A stretch of 64,000 nucleotides of DNA from Pseudomonas borbori (GCF_900115555.1 NZ_FOWX01000008.1:121122-185121), one strand, 5' to 3'; counted from the stretch's first letter, positions 1 to 9,124 are shown. Notes: generated by a model not told the origin, from the letters alone. Numbers and translations are program-made.

Positions 1-768
1 GGCGATGCCGATCGGCAAGCCAATTGCCAGCAGGCGTCGGATCACTGGCCACTGTGGCCAGTCGAAGCGCTTGAACAGCTGACTCGGCTGGTAGAACGGC
101 GCCCACTTCACCCACCAGAGCATGCCCAGCAACATGAAGACCATTACCAGTGCGGTGGCCCAACCACAGCCGACCCCGCCCATGGCCGGCAGGCCGAACT
201 TGCCGTAGATGAAGATGTAGTTGGCCGGAATATTCAACAGCAGGCCGAGCAGCCCCAACACCATGCTTGAGCGGGTATGGCCGAGGCCGTCGCTGAAGCA
301 GCGCAACACATGGTACAGCGCCACCGCCGGGAAGCCGCAGGCCACCGCGCGCAGATAACCCATGGCGGGTTCGATCAGGCGCGGCTCGACATTCATCGAT
401 TGCAGGACGATTTCGGCGTTCCACAGCAGGACTGCGGCGCCGCCGCCGACCGCCAGCGCCAGCCACAAGGCCTGACGCACCAGCGGGCCGATCTCGGCCT
501 GCTGGCCGGCGCCGAAGCGTTGCGCGACCTTGGGCGTGGTCGCCATCAAGATGCCGGTCATCAGCAGGAATACCGGCACCCAGATCGAATTGCCCAGCGC
601 CACCGCTGCCAGGTCGCGGGAGCTGACCCGCCCGGCCATCAGGGTATCGACGAAGCCCATGGCGGTATGCGCCAGCTGGGCGATGATGATCGGCGTGGCC
701 AGAACCAGCAGGCTGCGCAACTCGGTGCGTACGCGCAGCACGCGCGATACGGCAGGCATGGAGGTCAT
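1..768 (-). CDS. norM: MATE family multidrug efflux transporter (NorM-like), 3' end outside window
   Basis: The gene is read on the minus strand from an ATG at 768 and runs off the left edge, so only about 256 N-terminal residues are present. The translation shows the MATE signature near the start (TPIIIAQLAHTAMGFVDT, then GRVSSRDLAAVALGNS) followed by alternating hydrophobic helices. MATE proteins are 12-helix inner-membrane Na+ or H+ antiporters that expel cationic drugs and dyes. The ATG at 768 has a GGAG-like site about 9 bases upstream; an in-frame ATG at 760 is an alternative. It is divergent from pdxB, with about 136 bp between the starts. The family call is firm. The exact subgroup (NorM or PmpM) and the substrate are inferred. 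Confidence 0.9.
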   Translation of the reverse strand, partial: MTSMPAVSRVLRVRTELRSLLVLATPIIIAQLAHTAMGFVDTLMAGRVSSRDLAAVALGNSIWVPVFLLMTGILMATTPKVAQRFGAGQQAEIGPLVRQALWLALAVGGGAAVLLWNAEIVLQSMNVEPRLIEPAMGYLRAVACGFPAVALYHVLRCFSDGLGHTRSSMVLGLLGLLLNIPANYIFIYGKFGLPAMGGVGCGWATALVMVFMLLGMLWWVKWAPFYQPSQLFKRFDWPQWPVIRRLLAIGLPIGIA

Positions 769-904
769 CCGCTGGCGCTCCGGGAAAACCGCGTAGTCTA
801 CGCGCTGACACTTCGGTCAGGAAAGCGTCTTGTGGGCTGTTTCAGCGTGCTGCCGGTACGGGCGACGACGGGTTAGAATGGCGGCCTGACGTATGGAGCC
901 GCTC

Positions 905-2047
905 ATGCAAATAGTCGCCGACGAGAACATTCCCCTGCTCGATGAGTTTTTTGCCGGATTCGGCCAGATTCGCCGTTTGCCCGGCCGCGGCATCGATGCG
1001 GCGGCCGTGGCCGATGCCGAGCTGCTGCTGGTGCGTTCGGTGACGCGGGTCGACCGCGCGTTGCTCGAAGGCAGCGCGGTGCGCTTTGTCGGCACCTGCA
1101 CCATAGGTACCGATCATCTCGATCTCGCTTACTTCGCCCAGGCCGGTATCGGTTGGGCCAGCGCGCCGGGCTGCAATGCGCGCGGGGTGGTCGACTACGT
1201 GCTCGGCAGCCTGCTGCTGCTGGCCGAGCAGCAGGGTGTCGCGCTGGCCACGCGCACCTACGGGGTGGTCGGCGCCGGCGAGGTGGGGGCGCGCGTGGTC
1301 GAGGTGATGCGCGGCCTGGGCTGGCGGGTCTTGGTCTGCGACCCGCCGCGCCAGCTCGCCGAGGGCGGCGATTTCGTCAGCCTGGAGCAACTGCTCGCCG
1401 AGTGCGATGTGCTCAGCCTGCACACCCCGCTCGAACGCGGCGGTGCGCAGCCGACCCATCATCTGCTCGATGCGCGGCGTCTGGGCCAGCTCAAACCCGG
1501 CGCCTGGCTGATCAATGCCAGCCGTGGCGCGGTGGTGGATAATTCGGCGCTGCGCGAGTTGCTCCAGCGGCGCGACGATCTGCAGGTGGTGCTGGATGTC
1601 TGGGAAGGCGAGCCGCAGGTGGATGTCGAGCTGGCCGGTCTGTGCCGCATCGCCACCCCGCATATCGCCGGCTACAGCCTCGATGGCAAGCTGCGCGGCA
1701 CGGCGCAGATCTATTCGGCGCTGTGCGCGCACCTCGGCCGCACGCCGACGGTCAGCCTCGCCGAGTTGATGCCGGCGCCCTGGCTCGCCGAGTTGAGCCT
1801 GGATGCCAGTGCCGATCCGGCCTGGGCGTTGGCGACCCTGTGTCGCGCGGTCTACGACCCGCGGCGCGACGATGCGGATTTGCGCCGCAGCCTGCAGGGC
1901 GATACGGCGCACCGGCGGGTGGCCTTCGATGCGCTGCGCAAGCATTATCCGATGCGCCGCGAGATCGATGGGCTGAGCGTGAAGCTGCAAGGCGATGCGC
2001 CGCAGCTGGCGCAGATGATCAAGGCGCTGGGCGCGACCTTGCGCTGA
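905..2047 (+). CDS. pdxB: 4-phosphoerythronate dehydrogenase PdxB
   Basis: A 380-residue cytosolic NAD-dependent dehydrogenase of the D-isomer 2-hydroxyacid family. It oxidises 4-phospho-D-erythronate in the DXP-dependent pyridoxal phosphate pathway. The N-terminus ([16 protein letters not shown]) is typical of PdxB. The Rossmann motif GVVGAGEVG lies mid-protein and the catalytic triad is visible: Arg207 in NASRGAVVD, Glu234 or Glu236 in WEGEP, and His253 in TPHIAGYS. The C-terminal dimerisation domain specific to PdxB is present. An ATG at 893 is in frame, but the GGAG at 895-898 serves the ATG at 905, so 905 is used. Its convergent neighbour is a small conserved protein 57 bp downstream. 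Confidence 0.97.
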   Translation: MQIVADENIPLLDEFFAGFGQIRRLPGRGIDAAAVADAELLLVRSVTRVDRALLEGSAVRFVGTCTIGTDHLDLAYFAQAGIGWASAPGCNARGVVDYVLGSLLLLAEQQGVALATRTYGVVGAGEVGARVVEVMRGLGWRVLVCDPPRQLAEGGDFVSLEQLLAECDVLSLHTPLERGGAQPTHHLLDARRLGQLKPGAWLINASRGAVVDNSALRELLQRRDDLQVVLDVWEGEPQVDVELAGLCRIATPHIAGYSLDGKLRGTAQIYSALCAHLGRTPTVSLAELMPAPWLAELSLDASADPAWALATLCRAVYDPRRDDADLRRSLQGDTAHRRVAFDALRKHYPMRREIDGLSVKLQGDAPQLAQMIKALGATLR

Positions 2048-2104
2048 TGCCGGTCGCTTCGCCGAAGAAAAGCTTATCCGGGGACCGGCCGGGCCTGGAG
2101 CGGA

Positions 2105-2284
2105 TCAGTCGTTCTTCTTGGCCGGCGCCACCCGGTTTTGCTCCAGCTCTCGGCAGGCCTGCTGGATCATGTTTTCGGTGATCGGAATTTCCTGGCCTTG
2201 TTCGTCGATGAGTGCGCCGCCTACCGGTCGTTGCGACTGCTCGGGGGCAACAGGGGGTTCGGGTGTCTGCTGCTGGGGGCTCAT
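2105..2284 (-). CDS. PA1571-family small conserved protein
   Basis: A 59-residue soluble protein that I recognise as the small Pseudomonas protein found next to the PA1572-type NAD-kinase-like gene. The conserved core reads VGGALIDEQGQEIPITENM followed by IQQACRELEQ. The N-terminus is rich in Gln and Pro and probably disordered. The start at 2284 has a strong GAGGAG seven bases upstream; longer frames up to 2299 lack this. There is no signal peptide or membrane segment. The function is unknown. It is divergent from the downstream kinase-like gene, sharing a 180-bp intergenic region. Confidence 0.8.
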   Translation of the reverse strand: MSPQQQTPEPPVAPEQSQRPVGGALIDEQGQEIPITENMIQQACRELEQNRVAPAKKND

Positions 2285-2384
2285 GAATTGTCTCCTCATC
2301 GGATGATGTGCGCAGTCGAAATGAGTCGGATGAACGGGCTCTGACCGCCGCGAGCGGCGGAATTGCGCCAGAAATACGCTGCAC

Positions 2385-2404
2385 CAGTGACTCTGATGTC
2401 ACTG
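2385..2404. promoter_or_regulatory. 7-bp inverted repeat, possible operator
   Basis: CAGTGAC, six bases, then GTCACTG form a perfect dyad in the 180-bp gap between the divergent small protein and the NAD-kinase-like gene, 61 bp before the latter's start. There is no U-run after it, so it is not a terminator. An operator role is inference only. Confidence 0.35.
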
Positions 2405-2464
2405 TGCCAAAAAAACTTGTGGGTTGAAAAGACCCCGGAGCGATTCGGGGGCAACGAGGTACTT

Positions 2465-3580
2465 ATGTCGCGGTTTCATCTGGGCCTGATCATCAATCCC
2501 CTGGCCGGTCTTGGCGGTCCGGCGGGGCTCAAGGGCAGCGATGGCGTGGCCGAGCAGGCCCTGGCCCTGGGCAGCCAGCCGCTGGCGGCGGTGCGTACGC
2601 GCACGGCGCTGGAGTGTCTGCGAACGCTGCGCGAGCGCCTGGAGTTTCTGACCTTTGCCGGGCCGATGGGCGCCGATCTGCTGGCCGAGATGGGCTTCAG
2701 ATACCGGGTGCTCGGGGAGTTGCATGAACGGCCGAGCAGCGCGGCGGATACCCGCAAGGCGGTCGAACTCCTGCAGGATGCCGGCGTTGCGCTGATTCTG
2801 TTTGCCGGCGGCGATGGCACGGCGCGGGATGTCTGCGCCGCCGTGCGCGAAGGCCAGCCGGTGCTGGGCATTCCGGCCGGGGTGAAGATCCAGTCCGGGG
2901 TCTATGCCGTCAGCCCGCGCGCCGCAGGCGAACTGACCGCGCGGCTGATCGAGGGCGGCCTGGTGCGTCTGGCCAGCGGCGAGGTGCGCGATATCGACGA
3001 ACACGCCTTGCGCGAGGGTAAGGTCACGGCGCGCTGGTATGGCGAGCTGACCGTGCCGCAAGAGGGCGGCTATATGCAGCAGGTCAAGCAGGGTGGGGTG
3101 GAATCCGAAGAGTTGGTGCTCAGCGACCTGGCCGACTGGCTGCAGGCCAGCTGGGAAGCGGATGTGCGTTATATCTTCGGTCCTGGATCGACCCTGCACG
3201 GCCTGGCGCAGAATCTCGGGCTGGAGACGACCTTGCTCGGCGTCGATGTGATCGAGAACGGTCGGGTGATCGCCCTCGATGTCACCGAGGCGCAGCTGTT
3301 CGCATTGGTGGCCGGGCATCCGGCGCGTCTGCTGGTGACCGCGATCGGCGGACAGGGCCATATCATCGGCCGCGGCAACCAGCAGATCAGCCCGCGGGTG
3401 CTGCGCGCCGTGGGTCTGGAGCATTTGCGCGTGGTGGCGACCAAGCGCAAGCTGGCTACCTTGAGTGGCCGGCCATTGCTGGTGGACAGCGGCGACGTGC
3501 AGTTGGACGATGCCTTCCCCGAGGTGGTGCGGGTGTGGGCCGGTTACAAGGAAGAACTGCTGTATCCCGTGGGCAAGTGA
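2465..3580 (+). CDS. ATP-NAD kinase family protein (PA1572-like)
   Basis: A 371-residue cytosolic protein of the ATP-NAD/AcoX kinase superfamily. The diagnostic GGDGT motif lies at residues 115-119 (FAGGDGTARDV). The N-terminus (GLIINPLAGLGGPAG) matches the nucleotide-binding strand and loop of this subfamily, and a conserved IGGQGHIIGRGNQQISPRV block follows near residue 300. It is longer than canonical PpnK/NadK (about 295 residues), so it is a second kinase-like paralogue rather than the housekeeping NadK. The ATG at 2465 is chosen because the family N-terminus starts there and GAGG precedes it; the upstream 34-codon extension is not family-like. Whether the substrate is NAD or another diol is not settled by sequence. 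Confidence 0.85.
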   Translation: MSRFHLGLIINPLAGLGGPAGLKGSDGVAEQALALGSQPLAAVRTRTALECLRTLRERLEFLTFAGPMGADLLAEMGFRYRVLGELHERPSSAADTRKAVELLQDAGVALILFAGGDGTARDVCAAVREGQPVLGIPAGVKIQSGVYAVSPRAAGELTARLIEGGLVRLASGEVRDIDEHALREGKVTARWYGELTVPQEGGYMQQVKQGGVESEELVLSDLADWLQASWEADVRYIFGPGSTLHGLAQNLGLETTLLGVDVIENGRVIALDVTEAQLFALVAGHPARLLVTAIGGQGHIIGRGNQQISPRVLRAVGLEHLRVVATKRKLATLSGRPLLVDSGDVQLDDAFPEVVRVWAGYKEELLYPVGK

Positions 3581-3627
3581 TGGCCGGCATCCTGCAGAGG
3601 GACAAAACCGCCTGGAGACAGCTTGTT

Positions 3628-3768
3628 CTGCTAGCGTATTTTCGCGACCCGATGGGCGTAGCAGTGTTGTAAATGAGCATTTTGAGCCTGTTTTTAACGC
3701 CGCGATGGCAACGCAGGTAGTTTTTCAACGGCCTGCTAGCGTATTTTCGCGACCTGATGGGCGTAGCA
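3628..3768. repeat. 36-bp direct repeat flanking a partial hairpin element
   Basis: Two 36-bp copies at 3628-3663 and 3733-3768 differ at one base (C/T) and repeat with a 105-bp period. Each begins CTGCTAGCG and ends GCGTAGCA. Between them lies a truncated copy of the element also found at 60324-60463. The tract sits between the NAD-kinase-like gene and the DCC-family gene and contains no credible ORF. Confidence 0.85.
3669..3735 (+). mobile_element. Partial copy of the CAGGCCGTTG inverted-repeat element
   Basis: This 67-nt stretch matches 60397-60463 almost base for base; the differences are a CC/TT change and a short AGTATT-type block. It ends with the element's right terminal repeat (GTTTTTCAACGGCCTG) followed by CTAG. 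The left half and left terminal repeat are missing and are replaced by a copy of the flanking 36-bp repeat. Confidence 0.8.
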
Positions 3769-3790
3769 TCGGGCAATGCAGGAGTTGCGC

Positions 3791-4222
3791 ATGAGCGATT
3801 CAAAGCTTCCCCCCTTTATCCAGCCCGGCGAGCGCGTGGTGCTGTTCGATGGGGTGTGCAAGCTGTGCAACGGCTGGGTCAAATTCCTGATCCGGCATGA
3901 CCCGCGGCAGCGCTTCCGTCTGGCCTCGGTGCAGTCGGTTCAGGGCCAGGCGTTGCTGGACCGGTTTGGCTTGCCGACCGAGCGTTTCGATAGCATGGCT
4001 TTAATCGAGGACGGCAGGCTTTTGCTGCGTTCGGACGCGGTGCTGCGCATCCTCGCGCAATTGTCCGGCCCCTGGCGACTCCTGGCCTGGCTGCGGGTGA
4101 TCCCGCGGCCGGTGCGCGATTGGTGTTACGACCGTATCGCGCTCAATCGCTATCGTCTGTTTGGCCGTTATGACAGCTGCTTGCTGCCGAGCGCCGACCA
4201 CGCCAGGCGTTTTTTTGCATGA
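3791..4222 (+). CDS. DCC-family thiol-disulfide oxidoreductase-like protein (DUF393)
   Basis: A 143-residue protein with the defining DxxCxxC motif near its N-terminus (DGVCKLCNGWVKFL, Cys about residues 25 and 28). The next conserved segment is FRLASVQS, and a later RSDAVLRIL block is also typical of DUF393. The family is thought to have a thioredoxin-like fold, but its physiological substrate is not known. The start at 3791 has GGAG six bases upstream; an in-frame ATG at 3776 lacks a good site. There is no signal peptide, so it is predicted to be cytosolic. It follows the rearranged repeat tract, which may supply or disturb its promoter. Confidence 0.85.
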   Translation: MSDSKLPPFIQPGERVVLFDGVCKLCNGWVKFLIRHDPRQRFRLASVQSVQGQALLDRFGLPTERFDSMALIEDGRLLLRSDAVLRILAQLSGPWRLLAWLRVIPRPVRDWCYDRIALNRYRLFGRYDSCLLPSADHARRFFA

Positions 4223-4454
4223 GTGAAAGGACCCGCAAGGCCATTGGCGCCGAACTGCTTGATCTGTGCCGGATTCGCCCCCATCTAGGAGATTGTCTCG
4301 GGGTTTGTGTCTCGGGCACCGGCTCGTAGGGTGTGCGGGGCCGCCTAGGCCGTTTGCGCAATGATGGTTGCGCTCGCGAGGGCGCGCGCCTTCGCGGCGG
4401 TAGGTGCGGCACCTCTTATAACCTCAGGGCTGGCACGCCCAGCAGCGAGTGATC

Positions 4455-6233
4455 ATGCTTTCGATCCTGTCTCCCCGCCAGCGCAACGCCCTGCACATGG
4501 CCTGGCGTTTCGTCGCGCCTTATCGCTGGCGTGTGGCCGGCGCCTTGCTGGCGCTGCTGTTCACCGCCGCCATCACCCTGTCCATGGGCCAGGGCATCAA
4601 GCTGCTGGTCGACCAGGGCCTGGCCACTCAGTCGCCCGCCGCGCTGCGCCAGTCGATCGGCTTGTTTTTCGTCCTGGTGCTGGCCCTGGCGGTCGGCACC
4701 TATACGCGCTTCTATCTGGTGTCCTGGATCGGCGAACGTTTCGTCGCCGATATCCGCAAACGGGTGTTCAATCACCTGATCGACCTGCATCCGGGCTTCT
4801 ACGAGAGCAACCGCAGCTCGGAGATCCAGTCGCGTCTGACCGCCGACACCACCCTGTTGCAGTCGGTGATCGGCTCCTCGCTGTCGATGGCGCTGCGCAA
4901 CCTGATCATGCTGGTCGGCGGCATCGTCCTGTTGATCGTCACCAACCCCAAGCTCAGTGGCATCGTGCTGCTGGCACTGCCGCTGGTGGTGGCGCCCATT
5001 CTGATTTTCGGCCGGAGGGTGCGTGCCTTGTCGCGCCTCTCCCAGGACCGGGTGGCGGATGTCGGCAGCTATGTCGGCGAGGCGCTCGGGCAGATCAAGA
5101 CGGTGCAGGCCTACAACCACCAGGACGAGGACAAGCGGCGTTTCGGCCTGTCCGCCGAGGCGGCCTTCGACATCGCGCGCAAGCGCATCAAGCAGCGCGC
5201 CTGGCTGGTCACCGTGGTCATAGTGCTGGTGCTCGGCGCGGTCGGGGTGATGCTCTGGGTCGGCGGCATGGATGTGATCGCCGGGCGCATCACCGGCGGC
5301 GAACTGGCGGCCTTCGTCTTCTACAGCCTGATCGTCGGCGGCGCCTTCGGCACCCTCAGCGAGGTGATCGGCGAGCTGCAGCGCGCCGCCGGCGCCGCCG
5401 AGCGGATTGCCGAGCTGTTGCAGGCGCGCAATGAAATCACTCGGCCGGTCGCCGCTGGCCTGCAACTGGTGCAGCCGGTGCAAGGGCGGATCGAACTGCA
5501 GGGGCTGCGCTTTGCCTATCCGTCGCGGCCTGCCAGCTATGCAGTCGACGGCATCGACCTGCGCGTCGAGCCCGGCGAGACCCTGGCCCTGGTCGGGCCG
5601 TCGGGGGCGGGAAAATCTACTCTGTTCGATCTACTGCTGCGCTTTTTCGATCCGCAGGAGGGGCGGATCCTGATCGACGGCCAACCGATCGAGCGCCTCG
5701 ATCCCCATGAATTGCGCCGCTGCTTCGCCCTGGTGTCGCAGAATCCGGCGCTGTTCTTCGGCTCGGTGGAGGACAACATTCGCTACGGCCGAACCGACGC
5801 CAGCCATGCCGAGGTCGAGGCCGCGGCCAGGGCCGCGCATGCCCACGAATTCATCATGAAACTGCCCGAGGGCTACCAGAGCCACCTGGGCGATGCCGGC
5901 CTGGGCCTGTCCGGCGGTCAGCGCCAGCGCCTGGCCATCGCCCGCGCGCTGCTGGTGGATGCGCCTATCCTGCTGCTCGACGAAGCCACCAGCGCCCTCG
6001 ATGCCGAGAGCGAACACCTGGTCCAGCAGGCGCTGCCGCGCCTGATGGCGGGGCGTACCACCCTGGTGATCGCCCACCGCCTGGCCACGGTGAAGAGTGC
6101 CGAGCGCATTGCGGTGATCGAGCAGGGCAAGCTGGTGGCCATCGGCAAACACGCCGAGCTGGTCGCCAGCAGCCCGCTCTATGCGCGCCTGGCCGAGCTG
6201 CAGTTCAGCCGCGAGGCTGAGGCCGTTAATTGA
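4455..6233 (+). CDS. ABC exporter with fused membrane and ATPase domains (MsbA/lipid-exporter type)
   Basis: A 592-residue half-transporter. An N-terminal six-helix exporter domain occupies about residues 15-310 (SMGQGIKLLVDQG, then TRFYLVSWIGERF). The ATPase domain follows, with Walker A GPSGAGKST near 381-389, signature LSGGQRQR near 485 and Walker B ILLLDEATSALD near 504. As a homodimer in the inner membrane it would flip or export a lipid or hydrophobic substrate. It resembles the PA1113-type exporter and is not next to lpxK, so it is probably not the essential MsbA. A GTG at 4449 is two codons upstream of the chosen ATG; neither has a strong ribosome site. The 230 bp before it hold no recognisable gene, only a possible TATAAC -10 near 4418. 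Confidence 0.9.
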   Translation: MLSILSPRQRNALHMAWRFVAPYRWRVAGALLALLFTAAITLSMGQGIKLLVDQGLATQSPAALRQSIGLFFVLVLALAVGTYTRFYLVSWIGERFVADIRKRVFNHLIDLHPGFYESNRSSEIQSRLTADTTLLQSVIGSSLSMALRNLIMLVGGIVLLIVTNPKLSGIVLLALPLVVAPILIFGRRVRALSRLSQDRVADVGSYVGEALGQIKTVQAYNHQDEDKRRFGLSAEAAFDIARKRIKQRAWLVTVVIVLVLGAVGVMLWVGGMDVIAGRITGGELAAFVFYSLIVGGAFGTLSEVIGELQRAAGAAERIAELLQARNEITRPVAAGLQLVQPVQGRIELQGLRFAYPSRPASYAVDGIDLRVEPGETLALVGPSGAGKSTLFDLLLRFFDPQEGRILIDGQPIERLDPHELRRCFALVSQNPALFFGSVEDNIRYGRTDASHAEVEAAARAAHAHEFIMKLPEGYQSHLGDAGLGLSGGQRQRLAIARALLVDAPILLLDEATSALDAESEHLVQQALPRLMAGRTTLVIAHRLATVKSAERIAVIEQGKLVAIGKHAELVASSPLYARLAELQFSREAEAVN

Positions 6234-6294
6234 CATTGTGGGAGGGGCAGGCCCCCGCCAGAGCAGGCTGGGGCTGCGCTTCTATTCCGATAAG

Positions 6295-7167
6295 TTAAAG
6301 CACCTTGCCCTTGGGCCTGATGGTCGCCGCCGCGCCGGCCGAGGCCAGGATGATTGCGCTGATCGCCAGCCACTGGCTCAGGCTCAGGCGTTCGCTGAGG
6401 AACAGTAGGCCGGAGAGGGCGGCGATGGCCGGTTCCATGCTCATCAGGATGCTGAAGGTGCGTGCGGGCAGGCGGGTCAGGGCGACCATTTCCAGGCTGT
6501 ACGGCAGGGCCGAGGAGAGCACCGCGACGCCGAGGGCGATGGGCAGCAGGTCGAGCGAGAACAGGCTGCCGCCGGCGTGCCACACCCCGATCGGGAATAC
6601 CAGCAAGGCGGCGACTATGGTGCCCAGGGCGACGGTTTGCCGGCCGTGTTCGGCCCCGGCTTTCTGGCCGAAGATGATGTACAGCGCCCAGCACAGGCCC
6701 GCGGCCAATGCTAGGGCCATGCCCTGCGGGTCGAGCTGCACATCGGCTTGTGCGCTGGGCAGCAGCAGCCAGAGGCCGAAGACCGCCAGGACGATCCAGA
6801 CGAAATCCAGCAGGCGTCGCGAAGACAGTAGAGCCAGGCCCAGTGGTCCGGTGAATTCCAGGGCCACGGCGATGCCCAGCGGGATGGTCTGCAACGATAG
6901 ATAGAACAGCAGATTCATGCTGCCCAGGGCCAGGCCGTAGGCCAGCAGCGAGCGGCAGGAGCGCAGGCTCAGGCGTGCCTGCCAGGGGCGCATCAGTACG
7001 CACAGGATCAGGGCGGCCAAGCCCAGGCGCAGCGCGGTGGTACCGGTGGCGCCGATCAGCGGGAACAGGCCCTTGGCCAGGGAGGCGCCGCTCTGAATGG
7101 AGGTCATGGCGACCAGCAACAGCATGATCGGCAGAATCACCAGGGCGAAGTGCGATGAGCGCGGCAT
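6295..7167 (-). CDS. EamA/DMT-family exporter, RhtA-like
   Basis: A 290-residue inner-membrane protein with about ten predicted helices arranged as two EamA repeats. Early segments (MLLLVAMTSIQSGASLAK, then GATGTTALRLGLAALIL) match the RhtA threonine/homoserine exporter group, as does IPLGIAVALEFTGPLG. It probably exports amino acids or related metabolites. It converges with the ABC exporter (61-bp gap) and is read from an ATG at 7167 with only a weak ribosome site. A stem-loop at 7199-7229 separates it from ppnP upstream. The substrate assignment is by family resemblance only. Confidence 0.85.
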   Translation of the reverse strand: MPRSSHFALVILPIMLLLVAMTSIQSGASLAKGLFPLIGATGTTALRLGLAALILCVLMRPWQARLSLRSCRSLLAYGLALGSMNLLFYLSLQTIPLGIAVALEFTGPLGLALLSSRRLLDFVWIVLAVFGLWLLLPSAQADVQLDPQGMALALAAGLCWALYIIFGQKAGAEHGRQTVALGTIVAALLVFPIGVWHAGGSLFSLDLLPIALGVAVLSSALPYSLEMVALTRLPARTFSILMSMEPAIAALSGLLFLSERLSLSQWLAISAIILASAGAAATIRPKGKVL

Positions 7168-7198
7168 TCGGTTGTTCCACTATGTTGAAGGGCATAAA

Positions 7199-7229
7199 CA
7201 AAAAAACCGGCCATCAGGCCGGTTTTTCT
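7199..7229 (-). terminator. Rho-independent terminator downstream of ppnP
   Basis: AAAAACCGGCC, a four-base ATCA loop and GGCCGGTTTTT form a near-symmetric stem with A- and T-tracts on both sides. It lies just after the ppnP stop on the minus strand and before the RhtA-like start. Confidence 0.9.
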
Positions 7230-7242
7230 GGCGCTGATTACC

Positions 7243-7524
7243 TTAGCGGTATTCACACAGGTAGGCAGTATCGACCGCAACCTTGAGCTGGAACTTGCTG
7301 TTGGCCGGGACCGTGAAGTTGCTGCCGCCGGCGAAGGTTTCCCAGCTGTCGCTGCCTGGCAGTTTGACGGTCAGGGCGCCGGCGACCACATGCATGATTT
7401 CCAGTTTGTCGGTGCCGAACTCGTATTCGCCGGGTGCCATGACGCCAATGGTGGCGGGGCCTTCAGTCATGCCGAAGGCGACGGATGTGACGGTGCCGCC
7501 GAAGTATTCATTGACCTTGAACAT
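7243..7524 (-). CDS. ppnP: Pyrimidine/purine nucleoside phosphorylase PpnP (DUF1255)
   Basis: A 93-residue cupin-fold protein. PpnP (formerly YaiE) phosphorolyses several nucleosides to the free base and ribose-1-phosphate, as shown for the E. coli enzyme. The sequence carries the family's N-terminal [10 protein letters not shown], the [16 protein letters not shown] segment and the C-terminal YLCEY. Length equals the usual 93-94 residues. The ATG at 7524 has GAGGAA seven bases upstream. It is monocistronic, closed by the hairpin at 7199-7229. Confidence 0.95.
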   Translation of the reverse strand: MFKVNEYFGGTVTSVAFGMTEGPATIGVMAPGEYEFGTDKLEIMHVVAGALTVKLPGSDSWETFAGGSNFTVPANSKFQLKVAVDTAYLCEYR

Positions 7525-7610
7525 GTGCAGTTCCTCGCAAGGGGTTGAGAGCTTGTGCTGAAAAAGGCCGGCAAGTATGCCCAAGCCGCGGCGGTGCGTC
7601 ATCTGCTTTG

Positions 7611-8153
7611 CTAGAGCGGTAGTACCAGGGGTAGCAGCCGGGCGGTGTTGCGGGCATCGGTCAGCGCCCGGTGTTGCTCGCCGCTGAATGGCAGGCCGGC
7701 CAACTGCAGGGCGCTGGTGAGGCCGACCGAGCGGGGCAATTGGCGGGCTTCGGCAAAGCGCCGTTTGAGGTTGAGGTGGGGGATCTGGCTCAGGCAGCTG
7801 ACCAGCTGGCATTGCTGCCAGTCCTGCTCGAATTGGCGGCGATCGTATTCGCCCCAGCTGGCCCAGCCGACCAGGCGCGGCCGGTGGCTCAGCAGCCAGC
7901 GCTCGAACTGCGGCCAGACGCTGGTCAGCGGCGCCGCGGCATCGACATCGGCCTGGCTGATATGGGTGAGTTCGCGGCAGAAGCGGGTCAAGTGAGGTCG
8001 TCGTAGCGGGCGCACGAAGCGCTGGAAGTGATCCAGCTCATGACCGGCGGTGCTGACCAGGCTGGCACCGATCTCGATGATCTCCATCTCTTCCAGTGGC
8101 CATCCGCCTTCTTCGGTGGTGGCTTCCAGGTCGATTACCAGCCAATGTCCCAT
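7611..8153 (-). CDS. DEDDh 3'-5' exonuclease domain protein
   Basis: A 180-residue stand-alone exonuclease of the DnaQ/RNase T superfamily. Motif I is DLEAT at residues 8-12 (Asp8 and Glu10 would bind metal), and motif III is [14 protein letters not shown] near the C-terminus, giving the DEDDh type. The DLEAT form and a [14 protein letters not shown] segment resemble the ERI1/KapD-type family of RNA-trimming exonucleases rather than the Pol III epsilon subunit. The RNA substrate is inferred from the family. It is divergent from the dehydrogenase gene at 8246 across a 92-bp gap. Confidence 0.85.
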   Translation of the reverse strand: MGHWLVIDLEATTEEGGWPLEEMEIIEIGASLVSTAGHELDHFQRFVRPLRRPHLTRFCRELTHISQADVDAAAPLTSVWPQFERWLLSHRPRLVGWASWGEYDRRQFEQDWQQCQLVSCLSQIPHLNLKRRFAEARQLPRSVGLTSALQLAGLPFSGEQHRALTDARNTARLLPLVLPL

Positions 8154-8245
8154 GTGTCCTCCATTGTCGCGAGAGTTGGTGTGTGAAGCTTTTCTGGCTT
8201 GCTGGCAGCCTGTTAGGCTGAGTGTCCCTGAATTCGGAGGTGTGT

Positions 8246-9124
8246 ATGGCGAAGGTAGCCTTTATCGGGCTGGGCGTAATGGGTTATCCGATGGCGGGCC
8301 ACCTGGCCCGCAGCGGGCATCAGGTGTGTGTCTATAACCGCACGCCGGCCAAGGCTGCGCAGTGGCTGGCCGAGTTTGCCGGCAGCAGTGCGCCTACCCC
8401 GCGTGAGGCGGCCCAGGGTGCCGAGCTGGTGATGGTCTGCGTGGGCAATGACCATGACCTGCGCGGTGTGGTGCTGGGCGATGACGGCGCCTTTGCCGGC
8501 ATGGCGCCGGCTGCCGTACTGGTCGATCACACCACGGCCTCGGCCGATGTCGCCCGCGAGTTGGCGGCCAGGGCCGACGAGTTGCAACTGGGTTTTCTCG
8601 ATGCGCCGGTATCCGGCGGTCAGGCCGGCGCGCAGAATGGTGCGCTGACGGTGATGGTGGGCGGCGAGGCGGATGTGTATGCGCGTGCCGAACCGGTGAT
8701 CCAGGCTTACGCGCGCATGGTGCGCCTGATGGGGGCGGCCGGCAGCGGCCAGCTGACCAAGATGGTCAACCAGATTTGCATCGCCGGTCTGGTTCAGGGG
8801 CTGGCCGAAGCGCTGCATTTCGCCCAGTGCGCGGGCCTGGACGCGCAAGGGGCGATGGAGGTGATCAGCAAGGGCGCCGCGCAATCCTGGCAATTGGAAA
8901 ACCGCCACCAGGCCATGCTGGCCGGCGAATTCGATTTCGGTTTTGCCGTCGACTGGATGCGCAAGGATCTGTCGATCCTGCTCGAGGAGGCGCGGCACAA
9001 TGGTGCGCAGCTGCCGGTCACGGCGCTGGTCGACCAGTTCTATGCCGATGTCCAGGCCATGGGCGGCGCGCGCTGGGATACGTCCAGCCTGATTGCCCGG
9101 CTGAAGGTGCCGGGCAAGCCTTGA
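8246..9124 (+). CDS. NAD(P)-dependent 3-hydroxyisobutyrate dehydrogenase-family oxidoreductase (PA1576-like)
   Basis: A 292-residue beta-hydroxyacid dehydrogenase. The Rossmann fingerprint is FIGLGVMGYPMAGHL at about residues 5-19, the substrate-binding block is DAPVSGGQAGA, and the catalytic lysine lies in GSGQLTKMVNQI near residue 172. The family oxidises short beta-hydroxyacids such as 3-hydroxyisobutyrate, tartronate semialdehyde and L-serine; which one applies here is unclear because no valine-degradation genes are nearby. The ATG at 8246 has GGAGG five bases upstream. Upstream codons back to 8222 in frame are not part of the family. Confidence 0.9.
   Translation: MAKVAFIGLGVMGYPMAGHLARSGHQVCVYNRTPAKAAQWLAEFAGSSAPTPREAAQGAELVMVCVGNDHDLRGVVLGDDGAFAGMAPAAVLVDHTTASADVARELAARADELQLGFLDAPVSGGQAGAQNGALTVMVGGEADVYARAEPVIQAYARMVRLMGAAGSGQLTKMVNQICIAGLVQGLAEALHFAQCAGLDAQGAMEVISKGAAQSWQLENRHQAMLAGEFDFGFAVDWMRKDLSILLEEARHNGAQLPVTALVDQFYADVQAMGGARWDTSSLIARLKVPGKP

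Noticed and set aside
4223..4454. Possible sigma-54 site TGGCAC before the ABC exporter
   Set aside because: The -12 half (TTGC) is absent at the correct distance, so only a -24-like hexamer remains.
4416..5483. A 355-codon minus-strand ORF over the ABC exporter
   Set aside because: Antisense shadow; the plus-strand exporter has all ABC motifs.
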